Below are positions 52,688-60,511 of a DNA stretch of 64,000 bases, in pieces. Made by a program: the position numbers and the translations under genes. The DNA comes from a virus. Location of the stretch: the IMG/VR virus record IMGVR_UViG_3300025769_015982, positions 1-64,000 of that record; one strand, given 5' to 3'. The notes under the pieces are model-generated. The model ran no database searches and was not told the DNA's origin. It worked only from the letters and a program-made list of their open reading frames with translations. Every line of letters starts with the position of its first letter. The first letter of the stretch is position 1.

Positions 52688-53088
52688 CTATTAACGACGT
52701 TAAATTTTTTAATACACGCACCATGGTTGAACCTGATGGGAATTTAGTTCCTATTGAATCTAACTATGATGTTCCCTTTCCTATTAAAAGAATATTTTAT
52801 GTGTATGGTGTTAAAGACCAAAATGATAGAGGTAAGCATGCCCACCACAAAACACAACAAGTTTTAATATGTTTAAATGGAAAAACAGAAGTTTTAGTTA
52901 ATGATGGTTTTAAAAGCCAAAAATACCTTTTAGAATCCCCACAACAGGCCCTTTATATCCCTGAATTAATATGGGATGAACAAGTATATCTTACAGAAGA
53001 TACAGTATTATTAGTAATATCAAGTACTAAGTATGACCCTTTAGATTATATACATGACTTTAATGAATTTAAAAAACTAAAAAAATGA
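52666..53088 (+). CDS. WxcM/FdtA-like sugar 3,4-ketoisomerase (cupin)
   Basis: A 140-residue cupin. KRIFYVYGVKDQNDRGKHAH then KTQQVLICLNGKTEV, YIPELIWDEQVYL and LLVISSTKYDPLDYI follow the QdtA/FdtA/WxcM family of dTDP-4-keto-6-deoxyglucose 3,4-ketoisomerases (RGxHAH is the signature). With an aminotransferase downstream this suggests synthesis of a 3-amino-3,6-dideoxy sugar. Confidence 0.85.
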   Translation: MAYRKQITINDVKFFNTRTMVEPDGNLVPIESNYDVPFPIKRIFYVYGVKDQNDRGKHAHHKTQQVLICLNGKTEVLVNDGFKSQKYLLESPQQALYIPELIWDEQVYLTEDTVLLVISSTKYDPLDYIHDFNEFKKLKK

Positions 53089-53741
53089 AAATAACAAAGC
53101 ATAATTTTACCATACCTTGCGTTTCTATAGATGATTTTATTCCTTCTATTCCATTGTTAAGAGCAGCTTCTGAGGGATTTAATGATATATTTTTCGATGA
53201 TTGGGTTGCATATAATAAAAAAGACCACAACCAAATACAGTATTGTACTAAGTTAACAACTAAAATCCCCCATGCTACTCAATTAGTACTAGATCATATA
53301 GCAACTAATCTTGACCCAGATGATATATTCGATCTAAACACAAAATCATTCCCAGATATTTCTCACTATGGTGGGGGTTTAATGATAACGCCTAATTCTA
53401 AAAATGAAGGTGGGTACTTAGGCATGCATGTTGATGCAGCTATCCATGGCAAACACGATGATTGGAAAAGAGAATATAGTGCTGTATTATGCGTTTCAGA
53501 AGAATATGATCCATCATTTGATTTATTACTACATGACGGTCAAGATCATATAAGACTTCCATACAAATTTAATAGACTTAATATTTTTAAATGTGGGGAA
53601 AATTCGTGGCACGGTTTCCCAGAAATAACTAAAGGATTAAATCGGAAAGCTTTAGGAGTTATGTATTGGTCTAAACTTAGTGAACAAGATAAAACTCAGG
53701 ATTTTGTAAAAGCTCAGTTTAATAATAATCTACCGTTTTGA
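53085..53741 (+). CDS. 2-oxoglutarate/Fe(II) dioxygenase-like protein
   Basis: A 218-residue double-stranded beta-helix protein. GYLGMHVDAAIH gives the HxD iron ligands and SWHGFPEITKGLNRKALGV the distal His and the 2-oxoglutarate Arg. The pattern resembles prolyl-hydroxylase-type 2OG oxygenases. In this setting it may hydroxylate a sugar or a protein acceptor. It overlaps the isomerase and next gene by 4 nt. Confidence 0.78.
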   Translation: MKITKHNFTIPCVSIDDFIPSIPLLRAASEGFNDIFFDDWVAYNKKDHNQIQYCTKLTTKIPHATQLVLDHIATNLDPDDIFDLNTKSFPDISHYGGGLMITPNSKNEGGYLGMHVDAAIHGKHDDWKREYSAVLCVSEEYDPSFDLLLHDGQDHIRLPYKFNRLNIFKCGENSWHGFPEITKGLNRKALGVMYWSKLSEQDKTQDFVKAQFNNNLPF

Positions 53742-54448
53742 AAAAAATCCTAATCACAGGAGGGGGAGGTAATCTAGCTACAGAATTAGTAAAAGCTAAT
53801 ACTAAATATAAAATAACAGCTTTATCTAAAGCTCAGTTAAATGTGTGTAACCAAGATGATATAGAACTTGCTTTAAGTAGTTACCGTCCAGATATTCTTA
53901 TCCACACTGCAGCATTAACAAGACCTATGGTTAAACATATAGAATCACCTAGTACTAGTATTAACTCTAATATTATAGGAACTTCTAATATAACTTTATC
54001 TTGTATTAAATATAAAACTAAATTAATTTACATATCTACAGACTATGTTTACCCAGGTATTACTGGTAATTATTCTGAAGAAGATCCTTTATTGCCTATT
54101 AATGAATATGCTTGGTCAAAATTAGGAGGAGAATGTGCTGTTAAGTTATATGATAATTCTTTAATACTAAGAATGGCTTTATGTGAAAAGCCATTTCCCC
54201 ACCCTAAAGCTTTAACTGACATTAAAAAATCATACCTTTATATAGATGAAGCCGCAAGTATTATTTTAAAGTTAATTAATAAAAAAGGTATTATAAATAT
54301 AGGAGGAGATGAACTATCCCCCTATGAATTTGTTAAAAAAACAAACCCTCATATTAAAAAAATCACTTTAAACGAAGTTAGTGACGTTAAGATGGGTAAA
54401 AATTCATCTATGAATACTAATAAGTTAAATAATATACTAAATGATTAA
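53738..54448 (+). CDS. RmlD-like NAD(P)-dependent sugar reductase
   Basis: A 236-residue SDR-extended enzyme, TTG start overlapping the previous stop. ILITGGGGNLATELVK binds the cofactor, PDILIHTAALTRP follows, and the active site is YISTDYVYPG with YAWSKLGGE (YxxxK). It is shorter than RmlD (about 290 residues). It likely reduces a 4-keto sugar nucleotide. Confidence 0.85.
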   Translation: MKKILITGGGGNLATELVKANTKYKITALSKAQLNVCNQDDIELALSSYRPDILIHTAALTRPMVKHIESPSTSINSNIIGTSNITLSCIKYKTKLIYISTDYVYPGITGNYSEEDPLLPINEYAWSKLGGECAVKLYDNSLILRMALCEKPFPHPKALTDIKKSYLYIDEAASIILKLINKKGIINIGGDELSPYEFVKKTNPHIKKITLNEVSDVKMGKNSSMNTNKLNNILND

Positions 54449-55373
54449 TTTATTTAATATTCCTAACTATACAATTGATACTTCTGAATTTAACCACTAT
54501 TTACATGGGGATATAGTAAAACAATTTGAAACTAACTTTTGTAACTATGTAGGAGCTAAATATGGGTGTAGTGTTAGTAGTGCTACCAATGCTATATTTT
54601 TAGCTATGTTGGATAAAAAACAAACAGTAAACCTTCCCAGTATGATACCACCTGTAGTATGTAATGCCATTATTACTTCGGGAAATAAAATTAATTTTAT
54701 AGATGATATAGATTGGGTTGGTGATTCTTATATTTTACACGAATTCCAGGATTATAAAATTATAGACTCTGCCCAAAAAGTAAATGAAAATCAATTTAAA
54801 AAAGAAGCTAATGATAATGATTTAATGATATTTAGTTTTTACCCTACTAAACCTGTAGGTAGTTCTGATGGTGGTATAGTTGTATCAAACGATTTTGAAA
54901 AAATAAAATGGTTTAAAGAAGCTACTATGAATGGAATGACTTACGCCCACAATAATTGGGATAGAACCATTAAATTCCCGGGATATAAGATGTACATGAA
55001 CTCTATCCAGTGTTATATTGCTAATAAAAATTTAAATATTTTAGATAATAAAAAATCTAAATTAAAATTAATTAGACAAATATATAATAAAGAATTAGGA
55101 TATAATAATACAAGTGATCATTTATATAGAATAAAAGTTAATGATAATAAAAAATTTATTAGAAACTTAAAAAATAAAAATATAGTTTGTGGAATACATT
55201 ATGATACTCTACATAAAAATACTTCGTATAATTCTTACTCTTCCCAATGTCCTAAATCAACTTTAAATTCTAAACAAACAGTTAGTATTCCGTTTAATGA
55301 GTCTTTAACCACTAATCAAATAAATTATATTATAGAAACTATTAAAAATGAAGGGTATATTTATAACAGTTAG
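54441..55373 (+). CDS. DegT/DnrJ/EryC1-type aminotransferase, short
   Basis: A 310-residue PLP enzyme. YGCSVSSATNAIFLAM, IIDSAQKV and the PLP-Lys motif SFYPTKPVGSSDGGIVV are clear. It is shorter than the ~370-residue norm. It overlaps the SpsF-like gene by 26 nt. It should transfer an amino group to a keto-sugar nucleotide, in keeping with the isomerase at 52666. Confidence 0.85.
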   Translation: MINLFNIPNYTIDTSEFNHYLHGDIVKQFETNFCNYVGAKYGCSVSSATNAIFLAMLDKKQTVNLPSMIPPVVCNAIITSGNKINFIDDIDWVGDSYILHEFQDYKIIDSAQKVNENQFKKEANDNDLMIFSFYPTKPVGSSDGGIVVSNDFEKIKWFKEATMNGMTYAHNNWDRTIKFPGYKMYMNSIQCYIANKNLNILDNKKSKLKLIRQIYNKELGYNNTSDHLYRIKVNDNKKFIRNLKNKNIVCGIHYDTLHKNTSYNSYSSQCPKSTLNSKQTVSIPFNESLTTNQINYIIETIKNEGYIYNS

Positions 55374-56076
55374 AACGGGATCAACAAGACTACCTAATAA
55401 ATCAATTTTAAAAATCAATGGCAAACACACTATTGAATATTTAATTGAACGAGTTAAAAAATCATGTTTAGCAGACGAAATTATTTTATGCACTACATCT
55501 AAACCAGAAGATGATATTTTATGTCGTATAGCGGTTAAAAATAACATAAAATATTTTAAAGGGCATGAAACTAATAAGTGGGAAAGATGGTTGGGTACTT
55601 GTAAGGCATATGGTATAGATTTTTTTGTTACAGCAGATGGTGATGATTTATTCTATGAAGGAAATCTTGCAGATATTTGTTTTACCCAATATATATCTAA
55701 CCCAAACCCTAATTTATTTTTAAATGGACAGGGATTATATAATGATGTTTACGGAATTAGTTATAATACATTACAAAAAATATGTAATATGGAAAATGTT
55801 TCTAAAATAGAACCCCATAATATTGTAAATTTTTTAAAAAATAGTGATGTAGTAGTTAATAAAATATTAAATGTTCCTGATCTTTATAAAAAGAAAGATA
55901 TAAGAATGACCTTAGATTATGAGGAAGATTTTAACTTTTTTAAAAAAGTTATTAAACATTTTAATGGGGAAAAATTTGGATTACCCGAAATAATTTCTTA
56001 TATTGAACAAAACCCATCAGTTAAAGATATAAATAAACATTTAGAAATAGCATGGAAAGAAAACCAGTTAAATTAA
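55348..56076 (+). CDS. SpsF/NeuA-like cytidylyltransferase
   Basis: A 242-residue nucleotidyltransferase. GIFITVRTGSTRLPNKSILK is the CTP-binding signature of CMP-sugar synthetases (SpsF-like), followed by DEIILCTTSKPEDD and VTADGDDLFY (metal Asp). It precedes the NeuB-type synthase by two genes, so the likely role is CMP activation of a nonulosonic acid or related sugar. Confidence 0.85.
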   Translation: MKGIFITVRTGSTRLPNKSILKINGKHTIEYLIERVKKSCLADEIILCTTSKPEDDILCRIAVKNNIKYFKGHETNKWERWLGTCKAYGIDFFVTADGDDLFYEGNLADICFTQYISNPNPNLFLNGQGLYNDVYGISYNTLQKICNMENVSKIEPHNIVNFLKNSDVVVNKILNVPDLYKKKDIRMTLDYEEDFNFFKKVIKHFNGEKFGLPEIISYIEQNPSVKDINKHLEIAWKENQLN

Positions 56077-57266
56077 AGAATAAGCTTTTAAATCATCTTA
56101 AAATAGGAAAAATTTATAAACCAGAAAATAAGTATAATGGTAATGAATTAGAATATGTGTTAAAAGTTTTAGATTCAGAAGATCAAGATAGAAAAGAAAC
56201 CCCTTTTGTTCAGCGTTTAGAAAATTTAGCAACGGAAGTTTTCCAAAGTAAATATGCTATAGCTCACAATTCGGGAACATCTACTTTACATACAAGCTTA
56301 ATTGCGGCAGGGGTAAAACCTGGGGATGAAGTAATATCACCCGCTCATACTGTAATTATGAATTCATTTGTAACATTACACCAAAAGGCATTGCCCGTAT
56401 ACGTTGATATTGACCCAGATACTTTTAATATGTGTCCCGATGATCTTGAACGTAAAATAACTAATAAAACAAAAGCAATACAAGTAGTTCATATGCATGG
56501 AAACCCATCTGATATGGAAAGAATAATGGATATAGCAAACCATTATAATATACCTGTTATTGAGGATAGTGCTCAATGTGTTTTAAGTAAAATTAATGGA
56601 AAATTAGTTGGAACTTTTGGGGATATAGCAAGTTGGAGTTTTGAAAATAAAAAACACCTTTCAGCCGGAGAGGGGGGAATGGTTACTACTGATAATGAAA
56701 AATATGCTACTATAATCAGAAAAACAGGTGGATTAGGATATAAAACATTATCAGCAGGACAAAGTTTAAGACAATTGTTACCCCAGGACTTTCAAAACCC
56801 ACATTATAAAAGACATGATGTTTTAGGCTACAACTATAGAATGAATGAGATAACTGCTGCTTTAGCATTAGGTCAATTAGAAAGAGCAGAATTTTTAGTA
56901 AATAGAAGGTGTGAAGTAGCTAAAATGTATGATGAAGCCTTTAAAGATTGTGATTATATAATACCCCAAAAAGTATTACCGGGCCATACAAATACCTATT
57001 GGACATACACAGTACGATATGAAAGGGATGATTGGTTTGATTTATATAATGAAGTTAAAGCAGCTGGAGGAGATGGGTTTTATGGAGGCTTATCAGTCCC
57101 CTATCAGGAACCCATTATGAAAAAATACAATTATAAAAAAGGAGACTGCCCAAATGCAGAATCTGTACAACCAAAAATGATGCAATTTAAAGCAAATTAT
57201 AGAGATCTTAAAACAGCTCAAGAAAAAATTAATATATTAAGTAACGTAATTAAAAATAGAAAATAA
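56052..57266 (+). CDS. DegT/DnrJ/EryC1 aminotransferase, full length
   Basis: A 404-residue PLP aminotransferase. YAIAHNSGTSTLHTSLIAAG, VIEDSAQCVLSKI and SFENKKHLSAGEGGMVTTD (PLP Lys) are complete, with YNYRMNEITAALALGQLE. Similar enzymes make 4-amino sugars such as the precursors of legionaminic or pseudaminic acid. It joins the NeuB-type gene in a one-base overlap. Confidence 0.92.
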   Translation: MERKPVKLKNKLLNHLKIGKIYKPENKYNGNELEYVLKVLDSEDQDRKETPFVQRLENLATEVFQSKYAIAHNSGTSTLHTSLIAAGVKPGDEVISPAHTVIMNSFVTLHQKALPVYVDIDPDTFNMCPDDLERKITNKTKAIQVVHMHGNPSDMERIMDIANHYNIPVIEDSAQCVLSKINGKLVGTFGDIASWSFENKKHLSAGEGGMVTTDNEKYATIIRKTGGLGYKTLSAGQSLRQLLPQDFQNPHYKRHDVLGYNYRMNEITAALALGQLERAEFLVNRRCEVAKMYDEAFKDCDYIIPQKVLPGHTNTYWTYTVRYERDDWFDLYNEVKAAGGDGFYGGLSVPYQEPIMKKYNYKKGDCPNAESVQPKMMQFKANYRDLKTAQEKINILSNVIKNRK

Positions 57267-58090
57267 TGAAAAATTATATTATTGCCGAAATAGGAATCAA
57301 CCATAATGGAGATATAAACCTAGCACAAAAACTCATTAAAACAGCTGCAAAAGCAGGTTGTCATGCTGTAAAGTTTCAAAAAAGAACAATTGATGAAGTC
57401 TATTCTAAAGAAGAACTAGATAAGTATAGAGAGTCTCCCTGGGGGACTACAAATAGAGAACAAAAAGAAGGATTAGAATTTGATATTCAACAATATAAAA
57501 CTCTTGAGGAATATACAAACAAATTAGGTTTGGATTTTATAGTATCTTGTTGGGATTTAAATAGTGTAGATGTAGTAGAAGCAAATTTAAATGTAAAATA
57601 TCATAAAGTTGCTTCAGCTCTTGCAACTAATAAAGAATTTTTAAAAAAACTTAACACAACAGGTAAACCTGTTATATTATCTGTAGGTATGATGACAGAG
57701 AAAGAAATCGAATCTGCAGTAAATATACTTAATAACGTAGAATATATTTTAGCTTGTACTAGTACTTATCCTACAAAGGCCGAAGAAGTTAACCTAAATC
57801 ATATTTTAACATTAAAATCCAAGTATGATAAAAAAATAGGATTTTCAAACCATTATAATGGCCTAGATGCATGTGTAGGTGCAACAGCGTTAGGATCGGA
57901 ATGCATCGAATTCCATATAACAGAAGATAGAACAATGTATGGCTCTGATCAACCTGCATCAATTGAAAACGTATCACTAATGGTAGATGCTATTACAACA
58001 ATGGAAACTATGTTAGGAGATGGTAAGAAAGTTGTTTATGATACCGAAAAACCTATTGCAGCTAAGTTAAGGAAAGTTAATAATGTTTAA
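57266..58090 (+). CDS. neuB: NeuB-like nonulosonic acid synthase
   Basis: The 274-residue enzyme should condense phosphoenolpyruvate with an amino-hexose to form a sialic-acid-like nine-carbon sugar. IIAEIGINHNGDINLAQKLI, CHAVKFQKRT, KVASALATNKEFL, VILSVGMMTEKEI and HITEDRTMYGSDQPASI are NeuB/SpsE hallmarks. It lacks the C-terminal antifreeze-like (SAF) domain of most NeuB (about 345 residues), which normally helps the active site of the partner subunit. Confidence 0.92.
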   Translation: MKNYIIAEIGINHNGDINLAQKLIKTAAKAGCHAVKFQKRTIDEVYSKEELDKYRESPWGTTNREQKEGLEFDIQQYKTLEEYTNKLGLDFIVSCWDLNSVDVVEANLNVKYHKVASALATNKEFLKKLNTTGKPVILSVGMMTEKEIESAVNILNNVEYILACTSTYPTKAEEVNLNHILTLKSKYDKKIGFSNHYNGLDACVGATALGSECIEFHITEDRTMYGSDQPASIENVSLMVDAITTMETMLGDGKKVVYDTEKPIAAKLRKVNNV

Positions 58091-58799
58091 TTTAAACGGT
58101 AAAGTAGCTGTAATTACAGGAGGAGGGGGATTGCTAGGAAAAATGCACGCTGAGGCAATAGAAGAAGCAGGAGGTACAGCTTATTTAACTGACATAGATG
58201 GTTCTTGTACCTATATGGATGTAACTAATAAATCTAGTATAGAAAAAGTTGCAAATAGTTTAGACCGGGTTGATATTTTAATAAATAATGCTGCCTTAAA
58301 TCCTAAAATGGTTACTCAGGGTAATAATAAATTTGAAAATTTAAGCCTAGACCAATGGAATAAAAGTATTCAAGTAAATTTAACAGGTGCTTTTTTATGT
58401 AGTCAAGTTTTTATTAAAAAAATGGTAGAACATAATATTAAAGGAGTTGTAGTAAATATAGCATCTGATTTAGGGGTTATAGCCCCTGATCAAAGAATAT
58501 ATAAAAATGATGTTAAGCCTGTTGATTATTGTGTTACTAAACATGGTATAATTGGATTAACTAAATATTTAGCTACCTATTATGCTGATAAAGGAATTAG
58601 AATTAATAGTATAAGTCCAGCAGGAGTATTTACAAATCAACCTAAAGATTTTGTAGAAAAGTTATCTAATTTAATACCTATGGGAAGAATGGCAAAAAAG
58701 AATGAATATAAAGGCGCTATAAAATATTGTTGTTCAGATGAAAGTTCATACATGACTGGACACAATTTAGTAATAGACGGTGGGAGAACAATATGGTAA
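58083..58799 (+). CDS. Short-chain dehydrogenase (PtmA-like)
   Basis: A 238-residue SDR. VAVITGGGGLLGKMHAEAI binds NAD(P); DILINNAALNP, NIASDLGV and the catalytic YCVTK in VDYCVTKHGII follow. IRINSISPAGV is also standard. SDRs of this kind (PtmA type) occur beside neuB in legionaminic acid loci. It overlaps the NeuB-type gene by 8 nt. Confidence 0.9.
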   Translation: MFNLNGKVAVITGGGGLLGKMHAEAIEEAGGTAYLTDIDGSCTYMDVTNKSSIEKVANSLDRVDILINNAALNPKMVTQGNNKFENLSLDQWNKSIQVNLTGAFLCSQVFIKKMVEHNIKGVVVNIASDLGVIAPDQRIYKNDVKPVDYCVTKHGIIGLTKYLATYYADKGIRINSISPAGVFTNQPKDFVEKLSNLIPMGRMAKKNEYKGAIKYCCSDESSYMTGHNLVIDGGRTIW

Positions 58800-59086
58800 T
58801 ATTTGTAGATATAGACGAAACAATATGTTTTTATGATGGGGAAAGGTATTACCCAAATGCGATTCCTAATATGGATAATATAGCTAAAATCAATAAATTA
58901 TATAATGAAGGTCATACAATTATATATTGGACAGCTAGAGGAGGCACTACGGGTATAGATTGGACTGAAATAACAAAAGCACAACTTGTAAAATGGAAAT
59001 GTAAATATCATGAATTACGGATGAATAGTAAACCTTACTATGATTTATTAATATGCGATAAAACTAAAAGAATAGAAGAATTATGA
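58793..59086 (+). CDS. Small HAD-like phosphatase
   Basis: A 97-residue HAD-fold protein. IFVDIDETICFYDGERYYP gives the DxDxT nucleophile site, IIYWTARGGTTG the second motif, and YDLLICDKTK the metal Asp. It is minimal, lacking a cap domain, like capsule-biosynthesis phosphatases. It could dephosphorylate a nonulosonic acid 9-phosphate or sugar phosphate. Confidence 0.8.
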   Translation: MVIFVDIDETICFYDGERYYPNAIPNMDNIAKINKLYNEGHTIIYWTARGGTTGIDWTEITKAQLVKWKCKYHELRMNSKPYYDLLICDKTKRIEEL

Positions 59087-59739
59087 AGTCAATTTCAGTA
59101 TTATGTAGAGGAGAAAGTTTAAAAGCTATAAAACACCTACCTAAATCAGATATAGTAATGTTAGCTAATAGGTTTGGTGAAGAAATAGAAAATGTCCCTG
59201 GGGTAAAAGAATATCTTGATGACGCAGAAATATACTTGTGTACTAGTGGTACTGGTGGAGAATTAGATTCTTTAAAACGAATAGATTTTTTTGAAAAATA
59301 TAACCCTACAAAAATGATACGACCTTATTTAGGTGAAATATCTTCTAATATAAGACTACATAACAGCTGTAATTTACCAAATACGTTTTTATCTGAAGCC
59401 CATAAAGAATATATGGTTCCAATGAAATACCCTTATGACTACCCTACAACCGGTATAGCAGCAATAGGTTATGCTGTTTTAGAGTCTGAATGTGATACTA
59501 TTAATATAATTGGGTTAGATTTTTATGAAAACAGTGCCTACACTACTTCACAACAACTTAATCTTGAAGAAATATATAAAACAGATCCTTGGATTAAAGA
59601 CGGTAATATGGAAAAATTCTTTACTAAATTTGTAAAAAATAACCCAAATAAACAATTTAATATAATAACAACTGCTAAGACCTATTTGAATGAACTAATA
59701 ACATTAGCTAATGTAAATTACTATAATATAGCTTTTTAA
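59083..59739 (+). CDS. Sialyltransferase-like protein (GT29/GT42-like)
   Basis: A 218-residue protein. The start, ISVLCRGESLKAIKHLPKSD then IVMLANRFGEE, and the later YPTTGIAAIGYAVLESECDT followed by INIIGLDFYE, follow the plan of bacterial sialyltransferases (G-x-S-L near the N-terminus; TG...A...G-D-F-Y later). The YKTDPWIKDGNMEKFF region would hold the catalytic His in those enzymes, but I see no His there. Given the NeuB-type and CMP-transferase genes upstream, transfer of a nonulosonic acid is a reasonable inference. Confidence 0.6.
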   Translation: MKSISVLCRGESLKAIKHLPKSDIVMLANRFGEEIENVPGVKEYLDDAEIYLCTSGTGGELDSLKRIDFFEKYNPTKMIRPYLGEISSNIRLHNSCNLPNTFLSEAHKEYMVPMKYPYDYPTTGIAAIGYAVLESECDTINIIGLDFYENSAYTTSQQLNLEEIYKTDPWIKDGNMEKFFTKFVKNNPNKQFNIITTAKTYLNELITLANVNYYNIAF

Positions 59740-59740
59740 T

Positions 59741-60403
59741 ATGAAAAAAACTTTAATAACCGGATGTAGTTGGATTCAAGAAATGTATAAGTATAATTCA
59801 AAATTTGATTATGCTTCTTTTGGGGGCCAAGGTCTTTGGAAAATATATAATCATTTACGTGAGGGTAATATAGAGGGGTATGAAACTATTATAGTGCAAC
59901 TTCCTGCTCCTGTTAGAAACCACCCTAATTGTACTTCTACTACTGATAGATTTAATAATTTTTTAGATAGTATAAAAAAATCAGGAGAACAAAAAGCTTC
60001 AAAAACCCAATTAGATAATTATAAACAAAAAATATTAGATATAAATCTTTTACATAAAAACATATATTTTTTTCTATATAATGTTGGAGGTTATCCTTTA
60101 AGACATCCTTATGATTTTGGTGAAAATGCTAATAAAGATTTTATTAATTGGCTTAAAGAAAATAATTTAAATCATTTACACTTGTCCTTTGAAAACCAAG
60201 CAGGTTATGGTGTAAAAGAAAAATTTGAACCTGATTTAGAATTTTGGGAATATTATCATAAAGAAAATCCTCACAACCGATCAGATAAGCAATTTAAAAA
60301 ATATTGGAGCATAATAGCACCTAAAAATACAATAATTTTTGATCCCCACCCTAATAAAAAAGCTGATATACTAGCATTAGAACTAATAAGTAAAATAACA
60401 TGA
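59741..60403 (+). CDS. SGNH-hydrolase-like protein
   Basis: A 220-residue protein. LITGCSWIQEMY (Ser in GCSW), SFGGQGLW (Gly block) and the final DPHPNKKADILALELI (D-x-H-P) follow the order of SGNH/GDSL blocks. The Asn block (VQLPAPVRNHPN) is uncertain. Such proteins O-acetylate, deacetylate or otherwise tailor polysaccharides. It overlaps a small basic ORF by 4 nt. Confidence 0.55.
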   Translation: MKKTLITGCSWIQEMYKYNSKFDYASFGGQGLWKIYNHLREGNIEGYETIIVQLPAPVRNHPNCTSTTDRFNNFLDSIKKSGEQKASKTQLDNYKQKILDINLLHKNIYFFLYNVGGYPLRHPYDFGENANKDFINWLKENNLNHLHLSFENQAGYGVKEKFEPDLEFWEYYHKENPHNRSDKQFKKYWSIIAPKNTIIFDPHPNKKADILALELISKIT

Positions 60404-60510
60404 AATTTTTAAAAAAACTTTGGAATTTAATAAAGTCTTGGAGAAAAAAAAGACAATTTAAAAAAAAGATAAAACAAATGAATATAAAGGATCCTTTTAT
60501 ATATAAATAA
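60400..60510 (+). CDS. 36-residue highly basic peptide
   Basis: An ATG overlapping the preceding stop (ATGA) opens a 36-codon frame ending at TAA 60510, two bases before the next start. The peptide has 14 Lys/Arg-rich positions in an amphipathic-looking helix (MKFLKKLWNLIKSWRKKR then QFKKKIKQMN). Its exact fit between two genes supports expression. It could bind membranes or nucleic acid, and it resembles cationic antimicrobial peptides in character only. Confidence 0.5.
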   Translation: MKFLKKLWNLIKSWRKKRQFKKKIKQMNIKDPFIYK

Positions 60511-60511
60511 T

